Assembly: GCA_036522515.1 (NCBI GenBank)
Contig: DATDFQ010000005.1
Coordinates: forward strand, 1 to 58,235
From: Bacteroidota bacterium
GTDB taxonomy: Bacteria; Bacteroidota; Ignavibacteria; UBA10030; SZUA-254
Direction: 5' to 3'
Length of the DNA: 58,235 nt
Part shown: one piece after another, positions 16,744 to 25,260 of the stretch
Numbering within the stretch: the first letter of the stretch is position 1
Layout of the letters: each line of letters starts with the position of its first letter
Position numbers and translations under genes: made by a program
The notes under the pieces: model-generated
What the model was told of the DNA's origin: nothing
The model's input: only the letters and a program-made list of their open reading frames with translations
The model's database searches: none

Positions 16744-17796
16744 ATGAACCAATCAACCGTTGATCTGTACGACAAATCGGGCATGCGTGAACTTCTTGCG
16801 GCGTTCCCGCTCCAGGCCCGGGAGGCCGTCGCCATCGCGAAGCGGAGCGCCGTGCCGATCGACAGCCGGGGGATCGACAACGTCGTCGTCACCGGACTCG
16901 GGGGTTCGGCCATCGCCGGCGATCTGCTCCGCTCCTATCTCGCCGCGGAACTCCGCGTCCCGTTTATCGTCAACCGCAACTACGTGCTGCCGGAGTTCGT
17001 CGGCCCGGGATCGCTCGTGATCGTTTCGAGCTATTCGGGCGACACCGAGGAGACGGTCTCGGCGCATCTGGACGCAAGGAAACGAAAGGCCCGGGTCCTC
17101 TGCATCAGCACAAACGGCGAAACCGCCCGGCTCGCGCGGAAATTCAGGCAGACGGTCATTTCCATCCCCAAGCGGCTCCCGCCGAGGGCCGCTCTCGGAT
17201 ACTCGTTCTTTCCGATGCTCATCGCCCTCGTCAAAATGAAATTCGTCCGGGCGCGGGAGAAAGACCTGCGGGAAACGCTCGCCCTCCTCGAACGCTCATC
17301 GAGGAGATTTAATTCGCTCGAGCCGAAGCGCAACCCGGCGCTTCAGATTGCCCAGAAACTCTACGGCAAACTGCCGGTGATCTACTCCGCCGCGGACCGG
17401 TTGGACGCGGTCGGCGTCCGGTGGAGGGGGCAGCTCGCCGAGAACGCCAAGGTCCTCGCTTTCGGAAACGTGCTTCCGGAGATGAACCATAACGAGCTCG
17501 TGGGCTGGAGGGTCCTGCGCCGGCAGATGAACGAAATGGCGGTTATTTTTCTCCGGGACCGTCAGGATCACAAACGCGTGGGCATGCGGATCGACATTAC
17601 GAAGAGCGTGGTCAGCGAATACGCCTCGAGCATCACCGAAATCACGAGCGAGGGGAACTCCCTCCTCGCGAGACTCTTCTACCTGGTCCACCTGGGCGAC
17701 TGGGTGAGCTTTTATCTCGCGATGCTGAACGGCATGGACCCGACCCCCGTCAAGATCATCGATTATTTGAAATGGGAGCTGGGGAAGGCCAGGTAG
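16744..17796 (+). CDS. Bifunctional phosphoglucose/phosphomannose isomerase (SIS domain)
   Basis: A 350-residue protein with tandem SIS sugar-isomerase domains: VTGLGGSAIAGDLLRSY near the N-terminus, IVSSYSGDTEET, and the C-terminal bact-PGI_C region with MNHNELVGW. Members interconvert glucose-6-P or mannose-6-P with fructose-6-P and stand in for the classical Pgi in many archaea and some bacteria. Its ATG follows ptsI after 46 bases; the site GAGGAACATTCTGCC is adequate. With PTS proteins upstream the group concerns sugar-phosphate supply. Whether it serves glycolysis or GDP-mannose synthesis is not decided by sequence. Confidence 0.92.
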   Translation: MNQSTVDLYDKSGMRELLAAFPLQAREAVAIAKRSAVPIDSRGIDNVVVTGLGGSAIAGDLLRSYLAAELRVPFIVNRNYVLPEFVGPGSLVIVSSYSGDTEETVSAHLDARKRKARVLCISTNGETARLARKFRQTVISIPKRLPPRAALGYSFFPMLIALVKMKFVRAREKDLRETLALLERSSRRFNSLEPKRNPALQIAQKLYGKLPVIYSAADRLDAVGVRWRGQLAENAKVLAFGNVLPEMNHNELVGWRVLRRQMNEMAVIFLRDRQDHKRVGMRIDITKSVVSEYASSITEITSEGNSLLARLFYLVHLGDWVSFYLAMLNGMDPTPVKIIDYLKWELGKAR

Positions 17797-17800
17797 AAGC

Positions 17801-17974
17801 GCGCAGCCTGAAGGCTGCGCCTACCATGTGGCAACGGTGCCGGCATCGGAAACTGCAACGGTGGCGGAATCGGTAGCCGCAACCTTTAGGTTGCGGGCAT
17901 TGTACCGGGTTCACGCAGCCTGAAGGCTGCGGCTACCAAACCCGAGGCATCGGTAGGCGCGACCTTCAGGTCGC
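17801..17974. repeat. Cluster of four family A palindromic repeats
   Basis: Four related hairpin units lie between convergent-free plus-strand genes: 17801-17825 (GCGCAGCCTGAAGGCTGCGC + CTACC), 17872-17897 (GGTAGCCGCAACC...GGTTGCGG), 17914-17937 (CGCAGCCTGAAGGCTGCGG + CTACC) and 17952-17974 (GGTAGGCGCGACC...GGTCGC). Orientation alternates, and stem bases change in pairs between units (GCAGCC/GGCTGC, GCAACC/GGTTGC, GCGACC/GGTCGC). A GTAGGGGCGG...CCGCCCG palindrome at about 17982-18004 belongs to another family. Confidence 0.85.
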
Positions 17975-18064
17975 TTGCGTTTGTAGGGGCGGGGAGGCCG
18001 CCCGATACCACCGGAGATTGCATATTTCTCGCGAAACTGCTAACTTGAAAATGAAGAGTTAGGT

Positions 18065-20908
18065 ATGTGCCGCCGGCTGATCCCATATTCCCTCCTGCTG
18101 TTTCTCCTCGTCACCACCTCCCGGGCGCAGTTCTTCTACTTCGGCGAGAACAAGGTCCAGTACACCGATTTCGACTGGCATGTGCTGAAGACGGAGCATT
18201 TCGACATCTATTACTATCCCGAGATGGTGGACCTCGCCGAGCGCGGCGCGTTTCTCGCGGAAGAGAGCTACAAGGTGCTCGAGCAAAAGTTCAGCCATAA
18301 CGTCACCAACCGCATCCCTCTGATTTTTTACAGCTCCCACCTTCACTTCCAGCAGACCAACACGACTCCGGGGTTCGTTTCGGAAGGAACCGGCGGGTTC
18401 TTCGAGTTTTTGAAAGGGCGCGTCGTGATTCCCTACGACGGCTCGATGTGGGATTTCCGGCACGTGATCCGGCACGAGCTGACGCACGTGTTCATGCACA
18501 GCAAGATCAACCGGATCCTCTCCGATCACCGCATGTCGCAGGACCATTTGCCCCCGCTCTGGTTCGTGGAAGGCCTTGCGGAGTACTGGTCGACCGACTG
18601 GGACGACCAGGCGGAGATGGTCATCCGCGACGCAGTCGTCAGCAATTACCTCGTGCCGCTGAGCGACATGGACCAGATCTTCGGAACATTCCTGATGTAC
18701 AAGGAGGGGCAGAACATCCTCCAGTTCATCTCGGAACGGTACGGAGAGGAAAAAATTCTCCTGTTGATGGAGAACTTCTGGAAGTCCGGCTCGTTCGACG
18801 AGATTTTCAAGCTGACGATCGACCGGAATTACCGCCAGTTCGACGAAGACTGGACCTACGCGCTCAAGAAAAAGTATTATCCCCTTCTCGCGGCGTCCGA
18901 CCAGCCGAGCGCGGCCTCCAAACCGATCGTGATGGAGGGGTTCAATTCGAAACCGGTCTACGCGAAGCGGGGCGACAAGAAGGAGCTCTACTTCATCGGT
19001 AACCACACCGGGTATACGAGCATCTTCCGCGTTTCCCTCGACAGCGGGGCGGAGCGGAAACCGGTTACGATCATCGAGGGGGAAAAGACCGACGAGTTCG
19101 AAGCGTTTCACATCTTCCAGAGCAAACTGGACGTCTCCGCGGGCGGGATCCTCGCCTTCATCACCAAGAGCGGGGAAAACGACGCGCTCCATCTCTACGA
19201 CCTCGCCGCCGAGAAGATCGTCGAGACCTACCACTTCAAGGACCTCGTCGTTCTCGGCTCGCCCTCCTGGTCTCCCGACGGTAAACGGATCGTCTTCAAC
19301 GCCGTCGACAAGTCCGGCACAAGCGATCTCTACGTGTGGGACACCGAACGAAGCGTCCTGACGCGGCTGACAAACGACGTCTACGACGACCGCGACCCGG
19401 ACTGGTCCCCGTCGGGCGAAACAATCGTCTTTTCTTCCGACCGGACCCCGTACGGGGAACACGGGAAATACAACCTGTTCCTCTACGACGTCAAGACGGA
19501 GCAGATACGCTATCTGACCTACGGCAACGAGACGTATTCCGCGCCCCGCTGGTCGCCCGACGGGCGCGCGATGATCTTCACCTGCGACCGCGGAGGGGCG
19601 CGCAACGTCTGGATGATGAAGATCGACAGCGCGGGCGCGCGGCCGGCGGAAATGCGCAAAGTCACCGAATTCACGACCGCCGCGTTCGATCCGACGTGGG
19701 AGGACAGCACGATGATCTTCGCCGCGTTCGAGAATTTCCGCTTCCAGATCCGGGCCGTCCCCGGGATCTATGCGGCATATGATTCGTCCGCGACCAGAGT
19801 CCCGATGGACTTCGTGGTGAAAGAGAAGCCCTGGTCACCCGGAACGATCGCGGGGGAGTCGGAGGTGAAAACGCTTCGCTACACCGGCGAGTACAGCCTG
19901 GATATCGCCCAGAGCCAGATCGCGACCGACCCCGTGTTCGGGACGAACGGGGGGGCGTTCCTCGCCCTCAGCGACCTTCTCGGGAACGAGCAGTACTACT
20001 TCCTCCTCTATAATACCGCCCAGGCCTCGGATGAGCTTCTTTCGAGCTTCAATATCGCCATTTCAAGAATTTCCCTCCAGCAGCGCACGAGCTTCGCGTA
20101 CGGGATCTACCGGTTCAGCGGGCGGCGCTACGATCTCACCGACCCGGACCAGTTCTTTTTCGAGCGGGTCTTCGGCGGCTACTTCACGCTGAGTTATCCG
20201 ATCTCCCGGTTCAAACGAATCGCCGCGGACATCAGCCTGAGCAACTCGCAGAAGGACGCGTCGGACCTGGGGATCGCCGGCGTCGAGCAGTCAAACCTCG
20301 ACCTCGCCCGGCACGCGCTGTTCCTTTCGAACTCGATCTCGTTCACGCACGATAATTCCCTGTGGGGCCCCAGCGGGCCGCTCGACGGGAACCGGTTCAA
20401 CGTCACGCTCGGCTACACGACCGACATCCAGTACTCGAACGCGAACTACTATTCGGTCATATTCGACTACCGGCAGTATTTCCGCCTCGCCGAGCGCTCC
20501 GCCTACGCGCTCAGGCTCTGGCTCTTCTACAACGACGGAAAGGAGGCGCGCAGATTCTTCATGGGAGGAAGCTGGGACCTCCGGGGGTACGACCGGTTCT
20601 CCCTCCGCGGCAAGAAGCTCTGGCTGGCGAGCAACGAATTGAGATTCCCGTTCCTCGATCAGGTCGCGATCAGGTTCCCGTTCGGGGGATTGACGCTGGT
20701 GGGGATCCGGGGAGCGCTCTTTTTCGACGCGGGAAACGCGTGGGACGACGAGTACCTGCAGACGCTCGGAAGCATCGGCGCCGGAGCCCGCCTGAACCTC
20801 GGCGGGGCGCTGGTCCTGCGGTATGATCTTGGAAAACGGATCGAAGAGAACTTCACAAAGCTGCAAACCGGGTTGTTCCACCAATTCTTTTTCGGATGGG
20901 ACTTCTGA
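18065..20908 (+). CDS. Fused MA-clan metalloprotease / TolB-like propeller / Omp85 barrel
   Basis: A 947-residue exported protein (signal peptide ends TTSRAQ). Residues about 25-280 form an MA-clan peptidase domain: H137-ELT-H141 in RHELTHVF with E169/E173 in FVEGLAEYWS. From about 290 to 590 come PD40/TolB propeller blades (SPSWSPDGKRIVF, DPDWSPSGETIVFSS, APRWSPDGRAMIF). The last about 330 residues look like an Omp85/surface-antigen barrel: GGSWDLRGYDRFSLRG, ALFFDAGNAW and a final FFGWDF. A surface or periplasmic protease held in its own outer-membrane barrel is the likely form; the substrate is unknown. The next gene, a BamB-like lipoprotein, starts two bases after its stop. Confidence 0.85.
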   Translation: MCRRLIPYSLLLFLLVTTSRAQFFYFGENKVQYTDFDWHVLKTEHFDIYYYPEMVDLAERGAFLAEESYKVLEQKFSHNVTNRIPLIFYSSHLHFQQTNTTPGFVSEGTGGFFEFLKGRVVIPYDGSMWDFRHVIRHELTHVFMHSKINRILSDHRMSQDHLPPLWFVEGLAEYWSTDWDDQAEMVIRDAVVSNYLVPLSDMDQIFGTFLMYKEGQNILQFISERYGEEKILLLMENFWKSGSFDEIFKLTIDRNYRQFDEDWTYALKKKYYPLLAASDQPSAASKPIVMEGFNSKPVYAKRGDKKELYFIGNHTGYTSIFRVSLDSGAERKPVTIIEGEKTDEFEAFHIFQSKLDVSAGGILAFITKSGENDALHLYDLAAEKIVETYHFKDLVVLGSPSWSPDGKRIVFNAVDKSGTSDLYVWDTERSVLTRLTNDVYDDRDPDWSPSGETIVFSSDRTPYGEHGKYNLFLYDVKTEQIRYLTYGNETYSAPRWSPDGRAMIFTCDRGGARNVWMMKIDSAGARPAEMRKVTEFTTAAFDPTWEDSTMIFAAFENFRFQIRAVPGIYAAYDSSATRVPMDFVVKEKPWSPGTIAGESEVKTLRYTGEYSLDIAQSQIATDPVFGTNGGAFLALSDLLGNEQYYFLLYNTAQASDELLSSFNIAISRISLQQRTSFAYGIYRFSGRRYDLTDPDQFFFERVFGGYFTLSYPISRFKRIAADISLSNSQKDASDLGIAGVEQSNLDLARHALFLSNSISFTHDNSLWGPSGPLDGNRFNVTLGYTTDIQYSNANYYSVIFDYRQYFRLAERSAYALRLWLFYNDGKEARRFFMGGSWDLRGYDRFSLRGKKLWLASNELRFPFLDQVAIRFPFGGLTLVGIRGALFFDAGNAWDDEYLQTLGSIGAGARLNLGGALVLRYDLGKRIEENFTKLQTGLFHQFFFGWDF

Positions 20909-20910
20909 CC

Positions 20911-22065
20911 ATGCGAATTTCCCTCCGGCTCGGTCTCCTCTCGTGCTTCATCGGCCTCGCGGGCTGCAGCTACCTCCGCCTTCAGCAGGGCCCGGTCCCG
21001 TCCGCCGATGACTGGACCATGTACGGCGGCACCATCGGCCGCACGAATGCGTCGCGCGCCGAGGTCAATCCCCCGCTCACCATGCTCTGGGAAAACGACG
21101 CATCCGCGGGGTTTGGACCCTACTCCGGGGCGATCGCCGGAGATTACCTGTTTGTCGGGACCCTCCACGGGGAGGTCCAGGCCATCGATCTCCGTACCGG
21201 CCAAACCGCGGGCAATTACAATTTTGGAACCTCCCTGATCGGCACGCCGGTGATCGACCATAGCGAGATGTATGTCGCGGTTTCCCGCAGCGAGGAGAGT
21301 CTTCTCGGCTACAACCTTGTGACCGGGACGATCGATTGGCGCGCGAAGGTCGGGGATATCGAATCCTCCCCCCTCCTGATGGGCGGGAGGTTGTACGTCA
21401 CGTCGACGGAAGGGACGCTCTCCAGCGTGCAGGCCGCCAACGGCCAGGTCGAATGGACATTCAAGCTCCCGCCGCGGGTCCGGACGAGAATGATCCGCTC
21501 TTCCCCGGCCAGCGACGGAACATCCGTCATCTTCGGAGGAGACGACGGGGAGGTCTATGCCGTCGGCGCGGCGGACGGAAAACTCCGGTGGAGCGCGAAG
21601 ACCGACGGGAGCATCGTGGCGTCGCCCTCTGTCGCCAGGGGGAAGGTTTTTGTCGGCTCCCTCGATAACTCGTTCTACGCCTTCGATGCTGAGACCGGGA
21701 AACGCGTCTGGAAGCAGCCCCTCGGGGCCAGGATATTTACTTCCCAGGCGGTCAACGACCGGTCAGTCTTTGTGGGCACAGCGGGGCGGTACGTTTATTG
21801 CCTGGACGCGGAAACCGGAAGCATCGTCTGGCGGTCTGTTACGAACAGCGTGCTGAATTCTCCCCCGCTCGTTTCCGGAAGCGTCGTCTACATCGGATGC
21901 CTCGACAAGACGTTGTATGCGTACGCCGCCGCCACCGGAGAGCTGCTCTGGAAATATCAGACCGAGGGGCGGATTAAAACCATGCCGGTCGCATGGAAGG
22001 ACATGCTGTTTGTCCTTGCGGAAGACAGGTCGGTCCTCGCGTTCAAACAATCGGAGACCCGGTGA
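20911..22065 (+). CDS. BamB-like PQQ-propeller lipoprotein
   Basis: A 384-residue lipoprotein: MRISLRLGLLSCFIGLAGC gives a good lipobox (LAGC). The rest is an eight-bladed PQQ-type propeller with blades such as GEVQAIDLRTGQTAG, GEVYAVGAADGKLRW, NSFYAFDAETGKRVW and KTLYAYAAATGELLW, without PQQ-enzyme catalytic residues. It resembles BamB, a scaffold of the barrel assembly machine, or periplasmic pyrrolo-quinoline-type binding proteins. I start at ATG 20911; an ATG at 20896 adds five residues. It sits between the Omp85 fusion and a PEGA protein, overlapping the latter by GTGA. Confidence 0.85.
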   Translation: MRISLRLGLLSCFIGLAGCSYLRLQQGPVPSADDWTMYGGTIGRTNASRAEVNPPLTMLWENDASAGFGPYSGAIAGDYLFVGTLHGEVQAIDLRTGQTAGNYNFGTSLIGTPVIDHSEMYVAVSRSEESLLGYNLVTGTIDWRAKVGDIESSPLLMGGRLYVTSTEGTLSSVQAANGQVEWTFKLPPRVRTRMIRSSPASDGTSVIFGGDDGEVYAVGAADGKLRWSAKTDGSIVASPSVARGKVFVGSLDNSFYAFDAETGKRVWKQPLGARIFTSQAVNDRSVFVGTAGRYVYCLDAETGSIVWRSVTNSVLNSPPLVSGSVVYIGCLDKTLYAYAAATGELLWKYQTEGRIKTMPVAWKDMLFVLAEDRSVLAFKQSETR

Positions 22066-22919
22066 GACTCGCCCGAGCCATCCTGCTCGTTGCAATCCTC
22101 CACACCGGACTGATGGCCTCCGCGTGGGGCCAGGACACTTCGGGGCAGGCGGACGCCTCCCGGCAGGCGGACTCGACACTGCAGACCGACACGACAGCCG
22201 TCTCGCACTCCACCGTGGAAATCCGGACATCCGTCCCGGGCGTCCGCGTCTACGCCGACAGCCAGTACCTCGGAGCAACGCCGTTTCCGGCGGCGGGACT
22301 TTCCGAGGGGATGCACACGTTTCACTATGTCCCGCCGGACGCCGACCGGTGGCTCTCGGCGGCCGTGCTTGAAACATTGATGGTCCATCCGGGCGACCAC
22401 CTCGTCCGCACGGTTGAGTTCGCTCCTCTCTACCATATCGCGACCGAACCATACGGCGCGACGGTCCGCCGCAACGGAATCCCGGTGGGCGAAACACCCG
22501 TCGATCTCCAACTGACACCCACCCGGGACCTGATCACCGTGGCCAGGCCCGGGTATGAGGAGGCGGCCGTGGCCTTCACGGGGGGCGAGCGGTCGGTCCA
22601 TATTCTCCTGCATCCGCGCATTGGGCCCGGCAACGGGGCCGGCGGCCCGACTCTCGCAGACCAGCAGCTGGTCTACCTGTCCGGCGAGCGGTCGAAGAGC
22701 TCGTTTCCCATCTTCCTCACCACGGGCGCGACCGTTCTGACCGGAGCGGCGGCGGCGTACTTCAAGATCAGAGCCGACAACTACTACGATGACTACTCCC
22801 GCACGGGGAATCAGGGTAGCCTCGATCAGGTGCACCGTCTCGACCTGGCGTCGGGGATCTCCCTGGCGGCGAGCGAGTTGAGCCTGGTGACGCTTGCCTA
22901 TTTTCTCCTCGCGCGTTGA
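22062..22919 (+). CDS. Exported PEGA-domain protein
   Basis: A 285-residue protein starting at a GTG that overlaps the previous stop (GTGA). A signal peptide (RLARAILLVAILHTGLMASAWGQ) is followed by a Ser/Thr/Gln-rich spacer and two PEGA repeats: VEIRTSVPGVRVYADSQYLG (about 49-68) and IATEPYGATVRRNGIPVGETP (about 127-147). Two hydrophobic segments end the protein (FLTTGATVLTGAAAAYF and LSLVTLAYFLLAR). PEGA repeats are surface-layer-like beta modules found in cell-envelope proteins. It forms a three-gene envelope unit with the protease-Omp85 fusion and BamB-like lipoprotein. Confidence 0.8.
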   Translation: MRLARAILLVAILHTGLMASAWGQDTSGQADASRQADSTLQTDTTAVSHSTVEIRTSVPGVRVYADSQYLGATPFPAAGLSEGMHTFHYVPPDADRWLSAAVLETLMVHPGDHLVRTVEFAPLYHIATEPYGATVRRNGIPVGETPVDLQLTPTRDLITVARPGYEEAAVAFTGGERSVHILLHPRIGPGNGAGGPTLADQQLVYLSGERSKSSFPIFLTTGATVLTGAAAAYFKIRADNYYDDYSRTGNQGSLDQVHRLDLASGISLAASELSLVTLAYFLLAR

Positions 22920-23003
22920 CAGAAAGTCAGCCAACGGCACTCAGGTTCTCATTATACCCGATTTTAGCGGAAGCTGCCACCCTGCCTGATCTGCCGTTTA
23001 GAC

Positions 23004-23032
23004 TTGACTTTCAAGGCCATCCACACTATATT
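23004..23032 (+). promoter_or_regulatory. Strong sigma70-type promoter for crp-like gene
   Basis: TTGACT (23004-23009), 17 bases, TATATT (23027-23032). It predicts a start near 23039 and a leader of about 60 bases that includes a 13-codon ORF (23062-23103). The same hexamer pair precedes yceD at 28187-28215. Confidence 0.75.
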
Positions 23033-23061
23033 ATTTGGCACATTTGGAGAGAACCAAGAGT

Positions 23062-23103
23062 ATGAAGGCCATCAACCCACATCCCTCGCGGGTCCGTTTA
23101 TGA
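23062..23103 (+). CDS. Leader peptide ORF overlapping the crp-like gene start
   Basis: ATG 23062 opens a 13-codon frame (MKAINPHPSRVRL) whose TGA at 23101-23103 overlaps the ATG of the Crp-family gene (23100-23102). GGAGAG lies about 10 bases before its ATG, whereas the crp ATG has no good ribosome site of its own. The overlap suggests coupled translation or a leader peptide that senses something. It could also be chance; only conservation would tell. Confidence 0.4.
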   Translation: MKAINPHPSRVRL

Positions 23104-23825
23104 ACCTGCCGAGCGTCGCGCAGCCTCAGCTTCCGGCGGATCTTGGGGAAGCCATGGAGTTTATCCGGAACGTGCCGATATTCAGCGATATCGAGGGGGC
23201 CGAGTTGACAAAAATCGTCCGGGTCGGCGTGCGCAAGAAGTACAAGAAGGGGAGCATCATCCTCCTCGAAGAAGAGACCGGCGCCGCGCTGTTCGTCATC
23301 ATCTCCGGCAAAGTGAAGATTGTGAGAACCGACGACGACGGGCGCGAGGTCATTCTCTCCATTTTGGGGGAGAATGATTTCTTCGGAGAGATGTCCATCC
23401 TCGACGGACTCGCCCGCTCGGCGAGCGTCGTGGCAATCACCAAAGCGGAGTTGTTTATGATCCACCGGAGGGACTTCCTGAAATTGATGCAGGATGTCCC
23501 GGCGGTTGCGATCTCCCTGCTGAAAGAATTGACGATGAGGCTCCGGAAAGCGGATGCGCAGATCAAGAGCCTCTCTCTGAAAGATGCCGCGGGACGGGTA
23601 GCGAACGTCATTCTTCAGCTTGCCGACGACATCGGGACGATCCGCAAGGGTCGCGTGGAAATCGATGAGCTCCCGCTCCAGCAGGACCTCGCGAACATGG
23701 CGGGCACCTCGCGGGAAACTATTTCCCGTGTGGTCCACATGTTCATCAAGAAGGCCCACCTGGAGCTCCAGGGCAACAAGCTGATCATCAACGACTACGA
23801 GAAGTTCAAGAACCTCTACATCTGA
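23100..23825 (+). CDS. Crp/Fnr-family transcription regulator
   Basis: A 241-residue regulator. A cyclic-nucleotide-type binding domain (about 20-140: NVPIFSDIEGAELTKI, ALFVIISGKVKIVR, GENDFFGEMSILDG, ARSASVVAITKAEL) precedes a helix-turn-helix (about 190-220: LQQDLANMAGTSRETISRVV). There is no N-terminal Cys cluster, so it is not an oxygen-sensing Fnr of the Fe-S type. The effector cannot be named. ATG 23100 is chosen because the longer frame crosses the promoter; its start overlaps a leader ORF. Confidence 0.92.
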   Translation: MNLPSVAQPQLPADLGEAMEFIRNVPIFSDIEGAELTKIVRVGVRKKYKKGSIILLEEETGAALFVIISGKVKIVRTDDDGREVILSILGENDFFGEMSILDGLARSASVVAITKAELFMIHRRDFLKLMQDVPAVAISLLKELTMRLRKADAQIKSLSLKDAAGRVANVILQLADDIGTIRKGRVEIDELPLQQDLANMAGTSRETISRVVHMFIKKAHLELQGNKLIINDYEKFKNLYI

Positions 23826-23882
23826 GAGCTTTTTGAACCGGCACTTCACTTACTCCGGACCGATTCGACCCGGGAGGGAATC

Positions 23883-24710
23883 GTGGAAACAAAGGCAGAC
23901 CTTCATTTACATACCACCTATTCGGACGGCGCGCTCTCACCCTACGAGTTGATCAAGAAGGCCAGGGGCGCCGGTCTCGACATCATCAGCATCACCGACC
24001 ACGACAGCGTCGGGGCGATCGAGGAGGCGGTGGCGATCGGGAAAGAGTTCGATCTTGAGGTCATCCCGGGGATGGAACTGAGCGCAAACCTCGATCAACT
24101 CGAGGTCCACATCCTGGGCTATTTCATGGACTACCGCAACAAATCCCTCCTCGAATCGCTTGCCGTCTTCCGCGAGAAACGGTTGCGCCGGGCCGAGCGG
24201 ATCGTCGGAAAACTCAACAGGATGAATATTCCCCTCAACATCGAAACGGTCCTTGCGAACGCCGCGGGAAACGCGATCGGGCGCCCTCATATCGCGACCG
24301 CGATGGTAAACGAAGGGCACGCGGAATCGTACCGCCAGGCGTTCAGCAAATACCTGGGTGACGGACGGCCCGCCTACGAGCGGAAGGAAGAGTTTTCGCC
24401 CGAGGAGACCGTGAGGCTGATCGCAAGCGCGGGGGGACTCTCCTTCCTGGCGCACCCGGGCCGCTCGCTGAACGACACGCTTCTCGCACGGCTCATCGAC
24501 TCTGGCCTGGACGGCATCGAAGTCATCCATCCGAGCCACACTCCCGAACTTGTCAGCTATTACCGCGGAATCGTGAACGAGTATTGCCTCATGGAATGCG
24601 GAGGATCGGATTTTCACGGGGGGTTGAAAGGCGACGATGAGATTATCGGGCGCTTCGGCATTTCCTCGGCGGCCGTCGATATCATGCGCCGCCGGCTCTT
24701 CGCCAACTGA
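23883..24710 (+). CDS. PHP-domain phosphoesterase (TrpH/RNase AM-like)
   Basis: A 275-residue PHP protein with all metal-binding motifs of the YciV/TrpH group: [55 protein letters not shown] and GGSDFHGG. Relatives are 3',5'-nucleoside bisphosphate phosphatases and 5'-3' exonucleases that finish 5' ends of rRNAs. The start is GTG 23883 after a strong GGGAGGGA site. It follows the Crp-like gene by about 57 bases and precedes ribH. Confidence 0.93.
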   Translation: METKADLHLHTTYSDGALSPYELIKKARGAGLDIISITDHDSVGAIEEAVAIGKEFDLEVIPGMELSANLDQLEVHILGYFMDYRNKSLLESLAVFREKRLRRAERIVGKLNRMNIPLNIETVLANAAGNAIGRPHIATAMVNEGHAESYRQAFSKYLGDGRPAYERKEEFSPEETVRLIASAGGLSFLAHPGRSLNDTLLARLIDSGLDGIEVIHPSHTPELVSYYRGIVNEYCLMECGGSDFHGGLKGDDEIIGRFGISSAAVDIMRRRLFAN

Positions 24711-24753
24711 GCCCCGGACGCCTTCACCCTACGGCAGAACCTCCTCGTCGGCA

Positions 24754-25233
24754 ATGGCTACCATCCATGAAGGAACGCTCTCGGCATCGCCCTATTCGTT
24801 CGCGATCGTCGCCAGCCGGTTCAACGAATTCATCACCACGAGGCTCCTCGACGCCGCTCTCGACTGCCTCCGCAGGCACGGGGCCCGCGAAAAATCAATC
24901 GAGGTCGTCTATTGCCCCGGGGCGTTCGAGATCCCCCGGATCGCGGCGAAGCTCGCGAAGAGCGGCAAATTCGATGCGGTCATTTGCCTCGGCTGCATCA
25001 TCAGGGGCGAGACCCCACATTTTGAGTACATCGCGTATGCCGTGACGGGCGGAATCGCCCGCGCGGCGATGGAAACGGGGCTTCCGATCGTCTTCGGCGT
25101 GCTGACCACCGATTCGCTGGAGCAGGCGGTCGAACGCGCGGGAGCCAAAGGAGGCAACAAAGGCTGGGACGCCGCGCTTGCGGCGATCGAGCTTGCTGAC
25201 CTGCAGAAAAAAATCTCCGGTAAGAAAAAATAA
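24754..25233 (+). CDS. ribH: 6,7-dimethyl-8-ribityllumazine synthase
   Basis: A 159-residue lumazine synthase, the penultimate enzyme of riboflavin synthesis. Visible: [46 protein letters not shown] with the catalytic His, and [20 protein letters not shown]. The ATG at 24754 gives the usual length; the frame upstream is not conserved-looking. No other rib genes are in the window. Confidence 0.96.
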   Translation: MATIHEGTLSASPYSFAIVASRFNEFITTRLLDAALDCLRRHGAREKSIEVVYCPGAFEIPRIAAKLAKSGKFDAVICLGCIIRGETPHFEYIAYAVTGGIARAAMETGLPIVFGVLTTDSLEQAVERAGAKGGNKGWDAALAAIELADLQKKISGKKK

Positions 25234-25260
25234 CTTCGGTCATTCGGATTGTGAGGTAGC

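Noticed and set aside
17801..18004. Possible CRISPR array
   Set aside because: Units are palindromic, differ in sequence and orientation, and have uneven spacing; no cas genes are present.
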